Source: JBHHZI01 sp046757965 (lineage in GTDB: Bacteria > Acidobacteriota > Polarisedimenticolia > SMYD01). Taken from it: a stretch of 14,390 nt of DNA. Position numbers and translations under genes: made by a program. Numbering within the stretch: position 1 is the stretch's first letter; every line of letters begins with the position of its first letter. Location: contig JBHHZI010000080.1 in the NCBI GenBank assembly GCA_046757965.1, forward strand, positions 1 to 14,390, read 5' to 3'. Under the pieces are notes generated by a model, which did no database searches, was not told the origin of the DNA, and saw nothing but the letters and a program-made list of their open reading frames with translations. Shown here piece by piece: positions 1 to 6,953 of the stretch.

Positions 1-750
1 TCATCGACCAGGGTGACTACACCAGAGCGGAGGAGCATTTAGTTCGGTCCCGCGAAGGTTTTATGCGGACTGACCAGAAACGTGAGCTCGCGACTAGCCT
101 GGCACTCCAGGGCACGATCTATCGTCTCGTTGGGGACGCGACAGCAGCCCGTTTCTGGTGCGAGCGCGCGGTCGAACTAATGCGCAAGACGGAGGACGGC
201 CTTTACACAGCGATGTGTCTTACTCACCTCGCAGGTGCCAACCAGGAATCGGACCGCGGTCAGGAAGCGGTCGACCAGCTTGTCGAGGCCCGCTCACTGG
301 CCCAGGGTGTCGGCGCCATCGATACGGCCCACTCAGCCACCATCGCACTTGCGCGCTGTCTGCTGGAACTAGAACGAACTGATGATGTGCTTCCCTTGTT
401 GGATGACCTGTTTCACCGGGCCAAAAGCGCCGCACTGGCGGCCGACCTACCAGAGGTCCTTTTCATCCAGGCTGCGTATCGGGTTCAATCCGGTGACGAC
501 AGCCAAGCTCGCCACCTATGCCGTGAGGCGCTGGATCGTGCATCTGTCGCGTGCGCCGCCGAAGCCCACTGGGAACTCCGAATCTTCTGCGCTTCTCTTC
601 TCACCCATGACGAACCGGATCGGGCCGAGACATTGCGAGCCGAGGCGGAAGCATGGGCGGAGTCGTGTGCAGCGAAGCTCGGCCAAGCCATCCGTCGAGA
701 TTCGTTCCTTTCCCGTCTACGAGAGCGTCGGAGCGTGATCGAGAGGCTGG
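1..750 (+). repeat. Long diverged direct repeat, copy 1 (TPR-coding)
   Basis: Bases 1-750 match bases 4111-4860 at a constant offset of 4110, with no insertion or deletion that I could find by eye. Both copies encode the same TPR segment in frame, with about 64% amino-acid identity over 246 residues by hand count. The window edge limits the left side, so the repeat probably extends further. Confidence 0.75.
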
Positions 751-971
751 CCGTGACACAAGCCCGAGCCGAGCCGGGCAATAGTTCGGGTGGGGCCACG
801 CGGACGGGGCAGGACAAGACACTGCTCCCCTCTTCGCCGGAGGCTCCGTTCCCAGGGGGTACCCCCACACGGCTGACTGATGGTGTGCTAGACAACCGAT
901 CTGTCAGTGCTTTCTCGCCGTCAAACGGCGAGCCATCTGACAATCTTCGTTCTCGTTTCGATTGCCCATGA
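3..971 (+). CDS. TPR-repeat C-terminal part of a signalling protein, paralogue of the next gene (5' end off window)
   Basis: The frame is open to the window edge, so this is the end of a longer gene. An ATG at 63 exists but is probably internal, because the homology to the next gene continues upstream of it to codon one. Codons 1 to about 248 form helical TPR-type repeats. They align without a gap to residues 998-1245 of the downstream regulator (offset 4110 bases), with about 64% identical residues by hand count. Shared landmarks are IDQGDYTRAEEHL, RFWCERA, LTHLA, DQLVEARSLA and CAAKLG. After the repeats comes a Gly/Pro/Ser-rich tail of about 75 residues, then a stop. No GAF, AAA+ or HTH follows, unlike the paralogue. 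By analogy the missing 5' part would hold kinase and STAND ATPase domains, but that is inference. TPRs usually bind proteins. Composition is somewhat AT-richer than the right half of the window. Confidence 0.8.
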   Translation: MDQGDYTRAEEHLVRSREGFMRTDQKRELATSLALQGTIYRLVGDATAARFWCERAVELMRKTEDGLYTAMCLTHLAGANQESDRGQEAVDQLVEARSLAQGVGAIDTAHSATIALARCLLELERTDDVLPLLDDLFHRAKSAALAADLPEVLFIQAAYRVQSGDDSQARHLCREALDRASVACAAEAHWELRIFCASLLTHDEPDRAETLRAEAEAWAESCAAKLGQAIRRDSFLSRLRERRSVIERLAVTQARAEPGNSSGGATRTGQDKTLLPSSPEAPFPGGTPTRLTDGVLDNRSVSAFSPSNGEPSDNLRSRFDCP

Positions 972-1105
972 CCACCCATGAACCGGGCCAGGCCGGTCGA
1001 GGTGCAAGGCTCCGCGATGGGTTCTGCCGGCTGGAACAGCTGGCGGTGAGAATCAGACCCTCCCGATCACCGTCTTCATCAGATCGACTTCTCGTCCGCT
1101 TGTGA
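968..1105 (+). CDS. Possible 45-aa ORF overlapping the upstream stop (ATGA)
   Basis: An ATG at 968 overlaps the TGA of the preceding gene as ATGA. It opens a 45-codon frame that ends at TGA 1103-1105, 13 bases before the GTG of the next gene. The arrangement would allow translational coupling. The product is basic and Arg/Ser-rich (motif CRLEQLAVRIRP) and I recognise no family. There is no Shine-Dalgarno sequence ahead of it. It could equally be chance, or a decayed remnant of an output domain lost from the upstream gene. Confidence 0.15.
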   Translation: MTTHEPGQAGRGARLRDGFCRLEQLAVRIRPSRSPSSSDRLLVRL

Positions 1106-1107
1106 CC

Positions 1108-1113
1108 GGAGAA
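1108..1113 (+). promoter_or_regulatory. Ribosome binding site deciding the GTG start at 1119
   Basis: GGAGAA lies five bases ahead of the GTG at 1119. It supports this start for the 1937-residue regulator. The kinase fold begins at about residue 12 (GRYRLL), as expected for an N-terminal Hanks kinase. Confidence 0.6.
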
Positions 1114-1118
1114 CGATT

Positions 1119-4100
1119 GTGCGCACGACAGGACTGCACGAGATACTTATCGGCCGTTATCGTCTGTTGCGACAGATTGCAGTGGGCGGCAGTTCTGAAG
1201 TGTACGCGGCAGAAGATACGGCTGTAGCCAACCGGGTCATTGCGCTCAAACGGATACCAGATAGCGCGCAGCCTAGCGCCCTTCAGGCATTGCGTACGGA
1301 GTTCGACATCCTTGCACGATTTCGGCATCCGCATCTACCAGAAGCCTTCGACCTCCACGCGATTCCTGGCGTATCCCCGGCGTTTGTCACAATGGAACTG
1401 ATCGACGGCAAAGACCTACTCACGACCACTTCCGGGTGGCCCGTCCCGGCTGTCCTGGCATTGGTCACTCAGGTCTGCACAGTCCTCGACTACCTGCACC
1501 GGCACGGCATCGTCCACCGCGACGTCAAGGCGGACAACATTCTCGTGGAAAAGGCGGGCGACCGGCCGCGAGCCGTACTGCTCGACCTGAGCCTCGCCGG
1601 CCCCGACGGTTTAGCCCTTTCCGCCCAGTTGGGCGGTACTCCACTATACCAGGCCCCCGAGACACGAAGCGGCCAGCCGGGCGATTCCCGGAGCGACCTA
1701 TTCTCCCTGGGCGTGCTGATCTACAGACTACTTACAAACACATTTCCATTCCCCCTCAATGTCCAATCCGAAGCGAGCAACGCACTCGATTCGCATGTTC
1801 CAATGTATGTTGTCGCACCCCACTTGTCGCCGGAGTTATGCTCCGTGGTCGAGCGCCTTCTAAGCAAGAATCCAGACCACCGCTACCAGCACGCCCGGGA
1901 ACTGGCACAGGTACTGAGTCCCCATGTCGGAGACCCCAGTCCGGGAAAGAGAACACTTCCATCCGGACGCTACTGGCCCCTCGTGGGACGCCGTGCCGAG
2001 CTAGCTGCTGTTCGTGAGGGGATCGAACTTCTGTCTCCCGTCAACACGAGGAGTCTGCCAAAGGCGACGCGCTCTCACTTATTCATCGCGGAAACAGCGA
2101 CAGGAAAGACACGTCTTCTGAGAGAAATCGCCCGCGCGTGCCAGCTTTCGGGCATCGGCGCATTTTGCGCAGACTTGTCGTCGCCAAGTTGCGACGGAAC
2201 GACCCATCCATTCATCTCCTGCCTGAGAACGGTGGTGGCTTGGGCGAAGAACTTAAAGGCAAGCGACGCTAGGGTTGGGAAGGTCTTAGACTGCCACAAG
2301 AGCACCGTGAACCAGATGGTCGACCGGGATGCATTCGCCGTAACAGAGCGATGTGCGCGGGATGAAGAACAACATCGATGGCCGAGAAGAGAACTCTTAG
2401 AGTTCCTGAGCGACCTGTCTGCACTTCGCCCATTTGCTCTACTCCTGGACAACGTCGACGGAGCCGATGGTCCGACCATCCAGGCCCTGAAAACCCTGGT
2501 CGGGGAGGACGCCACAACGCGTTTTCTGATCGTGCTGGCGAAACGGAACGGCGGCCCCGAGGAGAGCATTCAAACCCGCACACTGATGGACTCCATCGAA
2601 CGGCGAATCGTTGTCGAGCCATTCACGATTGACGAACTCGCCTCACTGATTTCAGAGATCTTCCCGGCAAGCGATTCTGTTTCTGAACTCGCTCTGCAGT
2701 TCGATCGTCTTACGGCCGGACATCCGCCTTTCATCGAGCTAGTGCTGACATCTCTGGCAACCGATCGACGGATTCGGTGGTTCGATGGACTTCCCGCCAT
2801 CGACGCCGAAGATATGGCGGACGTTTCTGTGCCCGATGCCGCGGCACGCTGGACATCCGGTCGGATCAGACAACTCTCTGCCGTGGAGCGACGCGTGCTG
2901 GAAGCCCTACTCGTGATTGAGCACCCGACTCGGATCAATACACTCAGATCGATGTGCGGGGATGAGGTCGGCGCGAGAGGCCTAGAACATGTGGTCGCTG
3001 GACTCATGGCTGATGGCACGGTACGCCGCGACACACACGTGGCCACCGGGTTTCTGAGCATCTCCCATACCCTGGTATCGGAGGCCATTGCAGCGCAACT
3101 CGCGACAGATAGACGCCGACAGTTACACGACGATTACGCACGCATCCTGCTCGCCGACCTCGAATCCGGACTCAGGCCATCGCCTGCGACCCTGGCTCTC
3201 CATCTCAATGCATCGGGCCGCAGCGCTCAGGCCGCCCCTTGGGCGTTAGAGGCGGCAGAAAGGGCGACAAGACGCTGGGAGAAGGACGAGACATGTCGGC
3301 TGTACCGCCAAGCGGTAGAACATCTGCCACCCGCGGCGCAGGAGTATCGTCTCAAGGCGCTCCAGGGTCTCGCCCGCGCGGAACGAAGAGGAGGAGATTA
3401 CACTGACCCGGAGACAGCGCTGACGGTTTCCCAAAGGCTGGTAGCAGAGGCGAAGGAATACGACAACAACGAATTCGTTGCGCTCGGATTGGCAGAAATA
3501 GCGAGTGTCAGACTTGACCAGGGGAGATTTGATCTCGCCCACGAACATGTCGTTCGTGCGCTCAGGATTGCACGAGACACCGGCAAACGCGACCTCAAGA
3601 ACTCGATTCTAGCGGTTCACGGAGACGCCTTGCTCCGAAGGGGACGTCCGGCAGAGGCCAAGAGGCTATTTGGTCGTCTCGTCGCAGATTTCGAACGTGA
3701 GCCACCGAGTCATCTTTGTGGTGAAACCTGGTACGACTTGGGCCTCGCCTGTCACCAGTTGGGAGATTTCGACACTGCCACGACGTGTTTTGCCAACGCC
3801 GCAGAAACATTCCTACGAGCAGGATATGTCGTTTCTCATATCAATGCACGGGGCGCGATCGGTGCGACAAGGCTCTGCGGCGGCGACTTCTTGGGAGCAG
3901 TGAGGAGACTCGATGCTGTCCGCGCGGAAACCGAGGGCTCGGCAACCCGCCGAATCCGCGGACTCGCTCTGGCCAATCTGGGGGAGGCACGGCACCGGCT
4001 CGGACGCTTCCGTGAAGGGCTGGCAGACCTGCGGCGTGCGTACGGGCTTCTTCGACATCTGGGGCAACGACGGTATGCATTGTCGGTCGACCGATTCACG

Positions 4101-6932
4101 GCCATCGTCCTGATCGACCAGGGAGACTACACTCGGGCCGAGGAGCACTTGGCTCGAGCCCGCGACGGTTTCATGCGCAGTGAGAGGCAGGCCGACCTCT
4201 CTGTGTGCCTGGCCATCCAGGGCACCATCCACCGACTGGTCGGCGATACGACCTCGGCCCGGTTCTGGTGTGAACGGGCCCTGGAGATCGTTCGCACGAC
4301 GAAGGACGCGCACTTCACGGCCATCTGCCTGACTCACCTGGCCCGCGCCAATCTGGAATCCCATCGCGGCGGGGAGGCCATCGACCAGCTCGTCGAGGCG
4401 CGTTCGCTGGCCCGCGGCGTCGGCGCCACCGACAAGGCGCATCTGGCCGCCAGGGCGCTGGCTCGCTCGCTGCTGGAACTGGACCGCGTTGACGAGGTGG
4501 TGCCGTTACTGGATGGCCTGCTGGAACGGGCCGAGAGCGCGAGCCTGGCGGCGGACATCCCGGAGATCTTGTTCATGCGCGCAGCGTGCCGGGCACGGGC
4601 CGGCGACTTCCACCAGGCGAGTCGATGGCATCGTGAGGCCCTCGACCGGGCCGCGATTGCATGTGCCGCCGAGACGCGCTGGGAGATCCTGACGTTCGCG
4701 GCATTGCTTCTTGCCGAAGAGAATCCCGAGCAGGCGGCCACCATGCAGGCCGAGGCCGATGCGTGGTCGGCGGGTTGCGCGGCGAAGCTCGGCAATGCCG
4801 CGCGGCGCGAGTCGTTCAACGCGCGCTTGCGCGCGCGACGCCAGATGATCGAATCCTTCGTTCTTCCGGCGCTGCAGGCGAAGCGGGCCACCGCTTCTGC
4901 AGCAGACGTCCCGAGAAATGCAGCCCCCGGCGACAAGACGAAGGCCGATCTTCGCGATACCGGCGTGAGGCGCCAGACTGCTGTCGTCCAGCCGTCGGCC
5001 GACAACGCCAGAGCCATCCCGCCGGATATAGACGGTCCGGTTCCCCGCGCTGACTCCCGCGAGACCACGCCGCCCACCGAACCGGCCGCCTCCCACGACG
5101 AGCCCTCCGATCCCAGCCCCGGCTCCGCCGATCGTCTTGCCGGAACGGGCCTGCTGGCATCGCGGATCACAGATCCGACGCAACAGAGACGACTGCGCGC
5201 GGCTCTCAACCTGCTGCTCGACCGCGCGGTCCATCTGACCCGTTCGGACCGTGGCGGGCTGTTCCTCGAACCGCAGCGTGTGCCATCTGGCGTACAGGTC
5301 GACCCGTCAGATGAGGGAGCCGGCGCACTGCTGCCCGTGGCACTGCGCAACCTGGAACGCGATTCGCTGCTGGACGCCGGGGACATGAGTCGCTCGGTCC
5401 TCGATGCCGCCCGGGAATCGCGCCGGGCGGTGTTCTCCACGGAACTGCGCAGCAACCCGGACTGGCTAGCGCGGCTGACGTTGCGAGGGCGAGAGATTCC
5501 CGCCATTCTCGCGCTGCCGCTCGGGGTGGCGGCCACACCAGACGAGCAAGACATCGACGACGACGCCAACCCGCTCGGGGCGCACACCACTCCCCTCGGA
5601 GTGCTCTATCTCGATCGCGCCACACACTCGCAGGGGTACGACGCCGCCGATCACCGCCTGGCCGCACGTCTGGCGGCCGCCGTCACGCGGATTCTCCAGC
5701 CGGTCCTCGGTCCGGTTCCGGATCTGACCGCACTCGATGACCTCGACGCTCGTCTTGATCGTCTCGTGCCGGAGGTGATCGCCACCGACGGCGAGATGAC
5801 CCGCACGGACGGCACGGCCACCTTCGGCACGGTGACTCTCATCGGCACCGGCGCGCACATGGAGACGGTCTTCGACCTCACCCGCCGACTGGCCGACAGT
5901 TCCACGCCGGTGCTCATCACCGGAGAAACCGGCACCGGCAAGGAACTGGTCGCCCGCGCGCTGCACGAGGCGGGCCACCGGCGTGGCGAACCGTTCATCG
6001 CCGTGGACTGCGGAGCCCTGTCGTCCACCATGGCCGAGGCAGAGCTGTTCGGCCATGCCCGCGGCGCCTTCTCCGGATCCGAACGCGATCGCCCGGGTCT
6101 GTTGCGCGCCGCCGGCGCCGGCACGCTGTTTCTCGACGAGATCGGCAACCTGCCGGATGATCTGCAACGCAAGCTCCTGAGGGCCCTGGAGACCGGCGAG
6201 GTGCGGCCAGTCGGCGAGGATCGTTCCTTCGAGACCCCGTTCCGCCTGCTCGCCGCGACCAACGCCGACCTCGACGCCGCGGTCCGCGACGGATATTTCC
6301 GGGCGGACCTGCTGCACCGGTTGAAGGGAGGTCAGATCGAACTGCCTCCCCTGCGCACTCACATGCAGGACCTCGAACCGATGATGGCCCATCTGCTAGC
6401 GCCGCTCTGCAACGATGCCGGCCGCCCGGTCCCGGAGTTGTCGTCTCCCCTGCTCGCGCGCCTCCACCGGCATGCCTGGCCCGGCAACGTGCGTGAGTTG
6501 CGCATGGGCCTGCAAACAGCTCTCGCCATGAATCACGCCGATGTTCTGACTCTTGCCGATTTCCCGGGCCTGGTTGATGCGGGCCGTGCCGCCGGCCACG
6601 CCGCGCCGCCTGGAAACATCAAGGTGGGAACACGGCCCACGGCCACAGGACCCACTGCAGGCGCGCCGCCGCGCATCACCGCACTCGGGGATCTCCAGAT
6701 CCCCGACGCGCTCGAGGGCCGGATGATCCTGCGTACCCTGGCCCACAACGAGTGGGACAAGACCGCGACGGCGGCGCAGATCGGCTGGAGCCGGCAGAAA
6801 CTGTACCGTGGCATGAAGAAGTACGGGCTGCCGAACCGGGTCACCGGCGATCAGATCCAGGCCGTGCAGGAGGTCATGCAGGCGCTCTCGATGCCCATCG
6901 ACTCACCCGCCGCCGGTTCCACGCGCCGGTAG
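1119..6932 (+). CDS. Kinase-STAND ATPase-TPR-GAF-sigma54 activator fusion regulator
   Basis: This is a 1937-residue cytoplasmic protein with no signal peptide or membrane segment seen. Domains in order: Hanks Ser/Thr kinase, about 12-267 (K44, HRD 133-135, N140, APE 179-181); AAA/STAND ATPase of PknK type, about 288-560 (VGR 289-291, P-loop Lys330, Walker B Asp444), with a winged-helix-like stretch to about 680; TPR array, about 690-1250; Pro/Ala-rich linker, about 1255-1350; GAF, about 1355-1530; sigma54-type AAA+, about 1565-1800 (GETGTGKE from 1602, Asp1673-Glu1674, WPGNVREL near 1787); Fis-type HTH, about 1865-1905. Expected role: a signal sensed by the kinase, STAND, TPR or GAF parts controls ATP-driven opening of sigma54 RNA polymerase. 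Oddities: DFG reads DLS (156-158), the glycine loop and first P-loop are degenerate, and GAFTGA reads GAFSGS (1649-1654). GC rises sharply after about 3.85-4.1 kb. Domain calls are confident; activity is not. Confidence 0.93.
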   Translation: MRTTGLHEILIGRYRLLRQIAVGGSSEVYAAEDTAVANRVIALKRIPDSAQPSALQALRTEFDILARFRHPHLPEAFDLHAIPGVSPAFVTMELIDGKDLLTTTSGWPVPAVLALVTQVCTVLDYLHRHGIVHRDVKADNILVEKAGDRPRAVLLDLSLAGPDGLALSAQLGGTPLYQAPETRSGQPGDSRSDLFSLGVLIYRLLTNTFPFPLNVQSEASNALDSHVPMYVVAPHLSPELCSVVERLLSKNPDHRYQHARELAQVLSPHVGDPSPGKRTLPSGRYWPLVGRRAELAAVREGIELLSPVNTRSLPKATRSHLFIAETATGKTRLLREIARACQLSGIGAFCADLSSPSCDGTTHPFISCLRTVVAWAKNLKASDARVGKVLDCHKSTVNQMVDRDAFAVTERCARDEEQHRWPRRELLEFLSDLSALRPFALLLDNVDGADGPTIQALKTLVGEDATTRFLIVLAKRNGGPEESIQTRTLMDSIERRIVVEPFTIDELASLISEIFPASDSVSELALQFDRLTAGHPPFIELVLTSLATDRRIRWFDGLPAIDAEDMADVSVPDAAARWTSGRIRQLSAVERRVLEALLVIEHPTRINTLRSMCGDEVGARGLEHVVAGLMADGTVRRDTHVATGFLSISHTLVSEAIAAQLATDRRRQLHDDYARILLADLESGLRPSPATLALHLNASGRSAQAAPWALEAAERATRRWEKDETCRLYRQAVEHLPPAAQEYRLKALQGLARAERRGGDYTDPETALTVSQRLVAEAKEYDNNEFVALGLAEIASVRLDQGRFDLAHEHVVRALRIARDTGKRDLKNSILAVHGDALLRRGRPAEAKRLFGRLVADFEREPPSHLCGETWYDLGLACHQLGDFDTATTCFANAAETFLRAGYVVSHINARGAIGATRLCGGDFLGAVRRLDAVRAETEGSATRRIRGLALANLGEARHRLGRFREGLADLRRAYGLLRHLGQRRYALSVDRFTAIVLIDQGDYTRAEEHLARARDGFMRSERQADLSVCLAIQGTIHRLVGDTTSARFWCERALEIVRTTKDAHFTAICLTHLARANLESHRGGEAIDQLVEARSLARGVGATDKAHLAARALARSLLELDRVDEVVPLLDGLLERAESASLAADIPEILFMRAACRARAGDFHQASRWHREALDRAAIACAAETRWEILTFAALLLAEENPEQAATMQAEADAWSAGCAAKLGNAARRESFNARLRARRQMIESFVLPALQAKRATASAADVPRNAAPGDKTKADLRDTGVRRQTAVVQPSADNARAIPPDIDGPVPRADSRETTPPTEPAASHDEPSDPSPGSADRLAGTGLLASRITDPTQQRRLRAALNLLLDRAVHLTRSDRGGLFLEPQRVPSGVQVDPSDEGAGALLPVALRNLERDSLLDAGDMSRSVLDAARESRRAVFSTELRSNPDWLARLTLRGREIPAILALPLGVAATPDEQDIDDDANPLGAHTTPLGVLYLDRATHSQGYDAADHRLAARLAAAVTRILQPVLGPVPDLTALDDLDARLDRLVPEVIATDGEMTRTDGTATFGTVTLIGTGAHMETVFDLTRRLADSSTPVLITGETGTGKELVARALHEAGHRRGEPFIAVDCGALSSTMAEAELFGHARGAFSGSERDRPGLLRAAGAGTLFLDEIGNLPDDLQRKLLRALETGEVRPVGEDRSFETPFRLLAATNADLDAAVRDGYFRADLLHRLKGGQIELPPLRTHMQDLEPMMAHLLAPLCNDAGRPVPELSSPLLARLHRHAWPGNVRELRMGLQTALAMNHADVLTLADFPGLVDAGRAAGHAAPPGNIKVGTRPTATGPTAGAPPRITALGDLQIPDALEGRMILRTLAHNEWDKTATAAQIGWSRQKLYRGMKKYGLPNRVTGDQIQAVQEVMQALSMPIDSPAAGSTRR
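4111..4860 (+). repeat. Long diverged direct repeat, copy 2 (TPR-coding)
   Basis: This is the second copy of the repeat at 1-750, coding residues about 998-1247 of the large regulator. It is more GC-rich than copy 1 (a sampled line near 4501 is 70% G+C; its counterpart near 391-450 is lower). The homology stops where the Pro/Ala-rich linker to the GAF domain begins. Confidence 0.75.
6685..6706 (+). repeat. Perfect 10-bp inverted repeat inside the regulator gene
   Basis: Arms TCGGGGATCT and AGATCCCCGA flank a CC spacer. They lie in the codons for LGDLQIPD, just before the HTH-coding part. It could be an internal operator or an RNA hairpin, or it could be chance. The sequence shows the symmetry, not a function. 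Confidence 0.5.
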
Positions 6933-6953
6933 GCCCGTCACTCTCCTACGGGC
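6933..6953. terminator. Small hairpin at the convergent gene junction
   Basis: GCCCGT (6933-6938) and ACGGGC (6948-6953) can pair across a nine-base loop. The hairpin begins right after the TAG of the large regulator and covers the stop codon of the gene converging on it. It could end transcription from both sides. The stem is only 6 bp and no T-run follows on either strand, so the call is tentative. Confidence 0.3.

Noticed and set aside
972..1118. Promoter, including a sigma54 -24/-12 site, ahead of the large regulator
   Set aside because: I searched the 147-base gap and found no convincing GG/GC pair or sigma70-like boxes; the gene may be read from the upstream paralogue's promoter.
4334..5590. 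Long open frame (418 codons) on the minus strand opposite the regulator gene
   Set aside because: It lies antisense to the linker and GAF coding region, is Ser/Arg/Ala-rich and has no domain pattern. It is typical of mirror frames in high-GC genes.
5466..6392. 308-codon minus-strand open frame
   Set aside because: It is antisense to the GAF and sigma54 AAA+ coding region, whose motifs are unmistakable on the plus strand. The composition is low-complexity and no family is recognisable.
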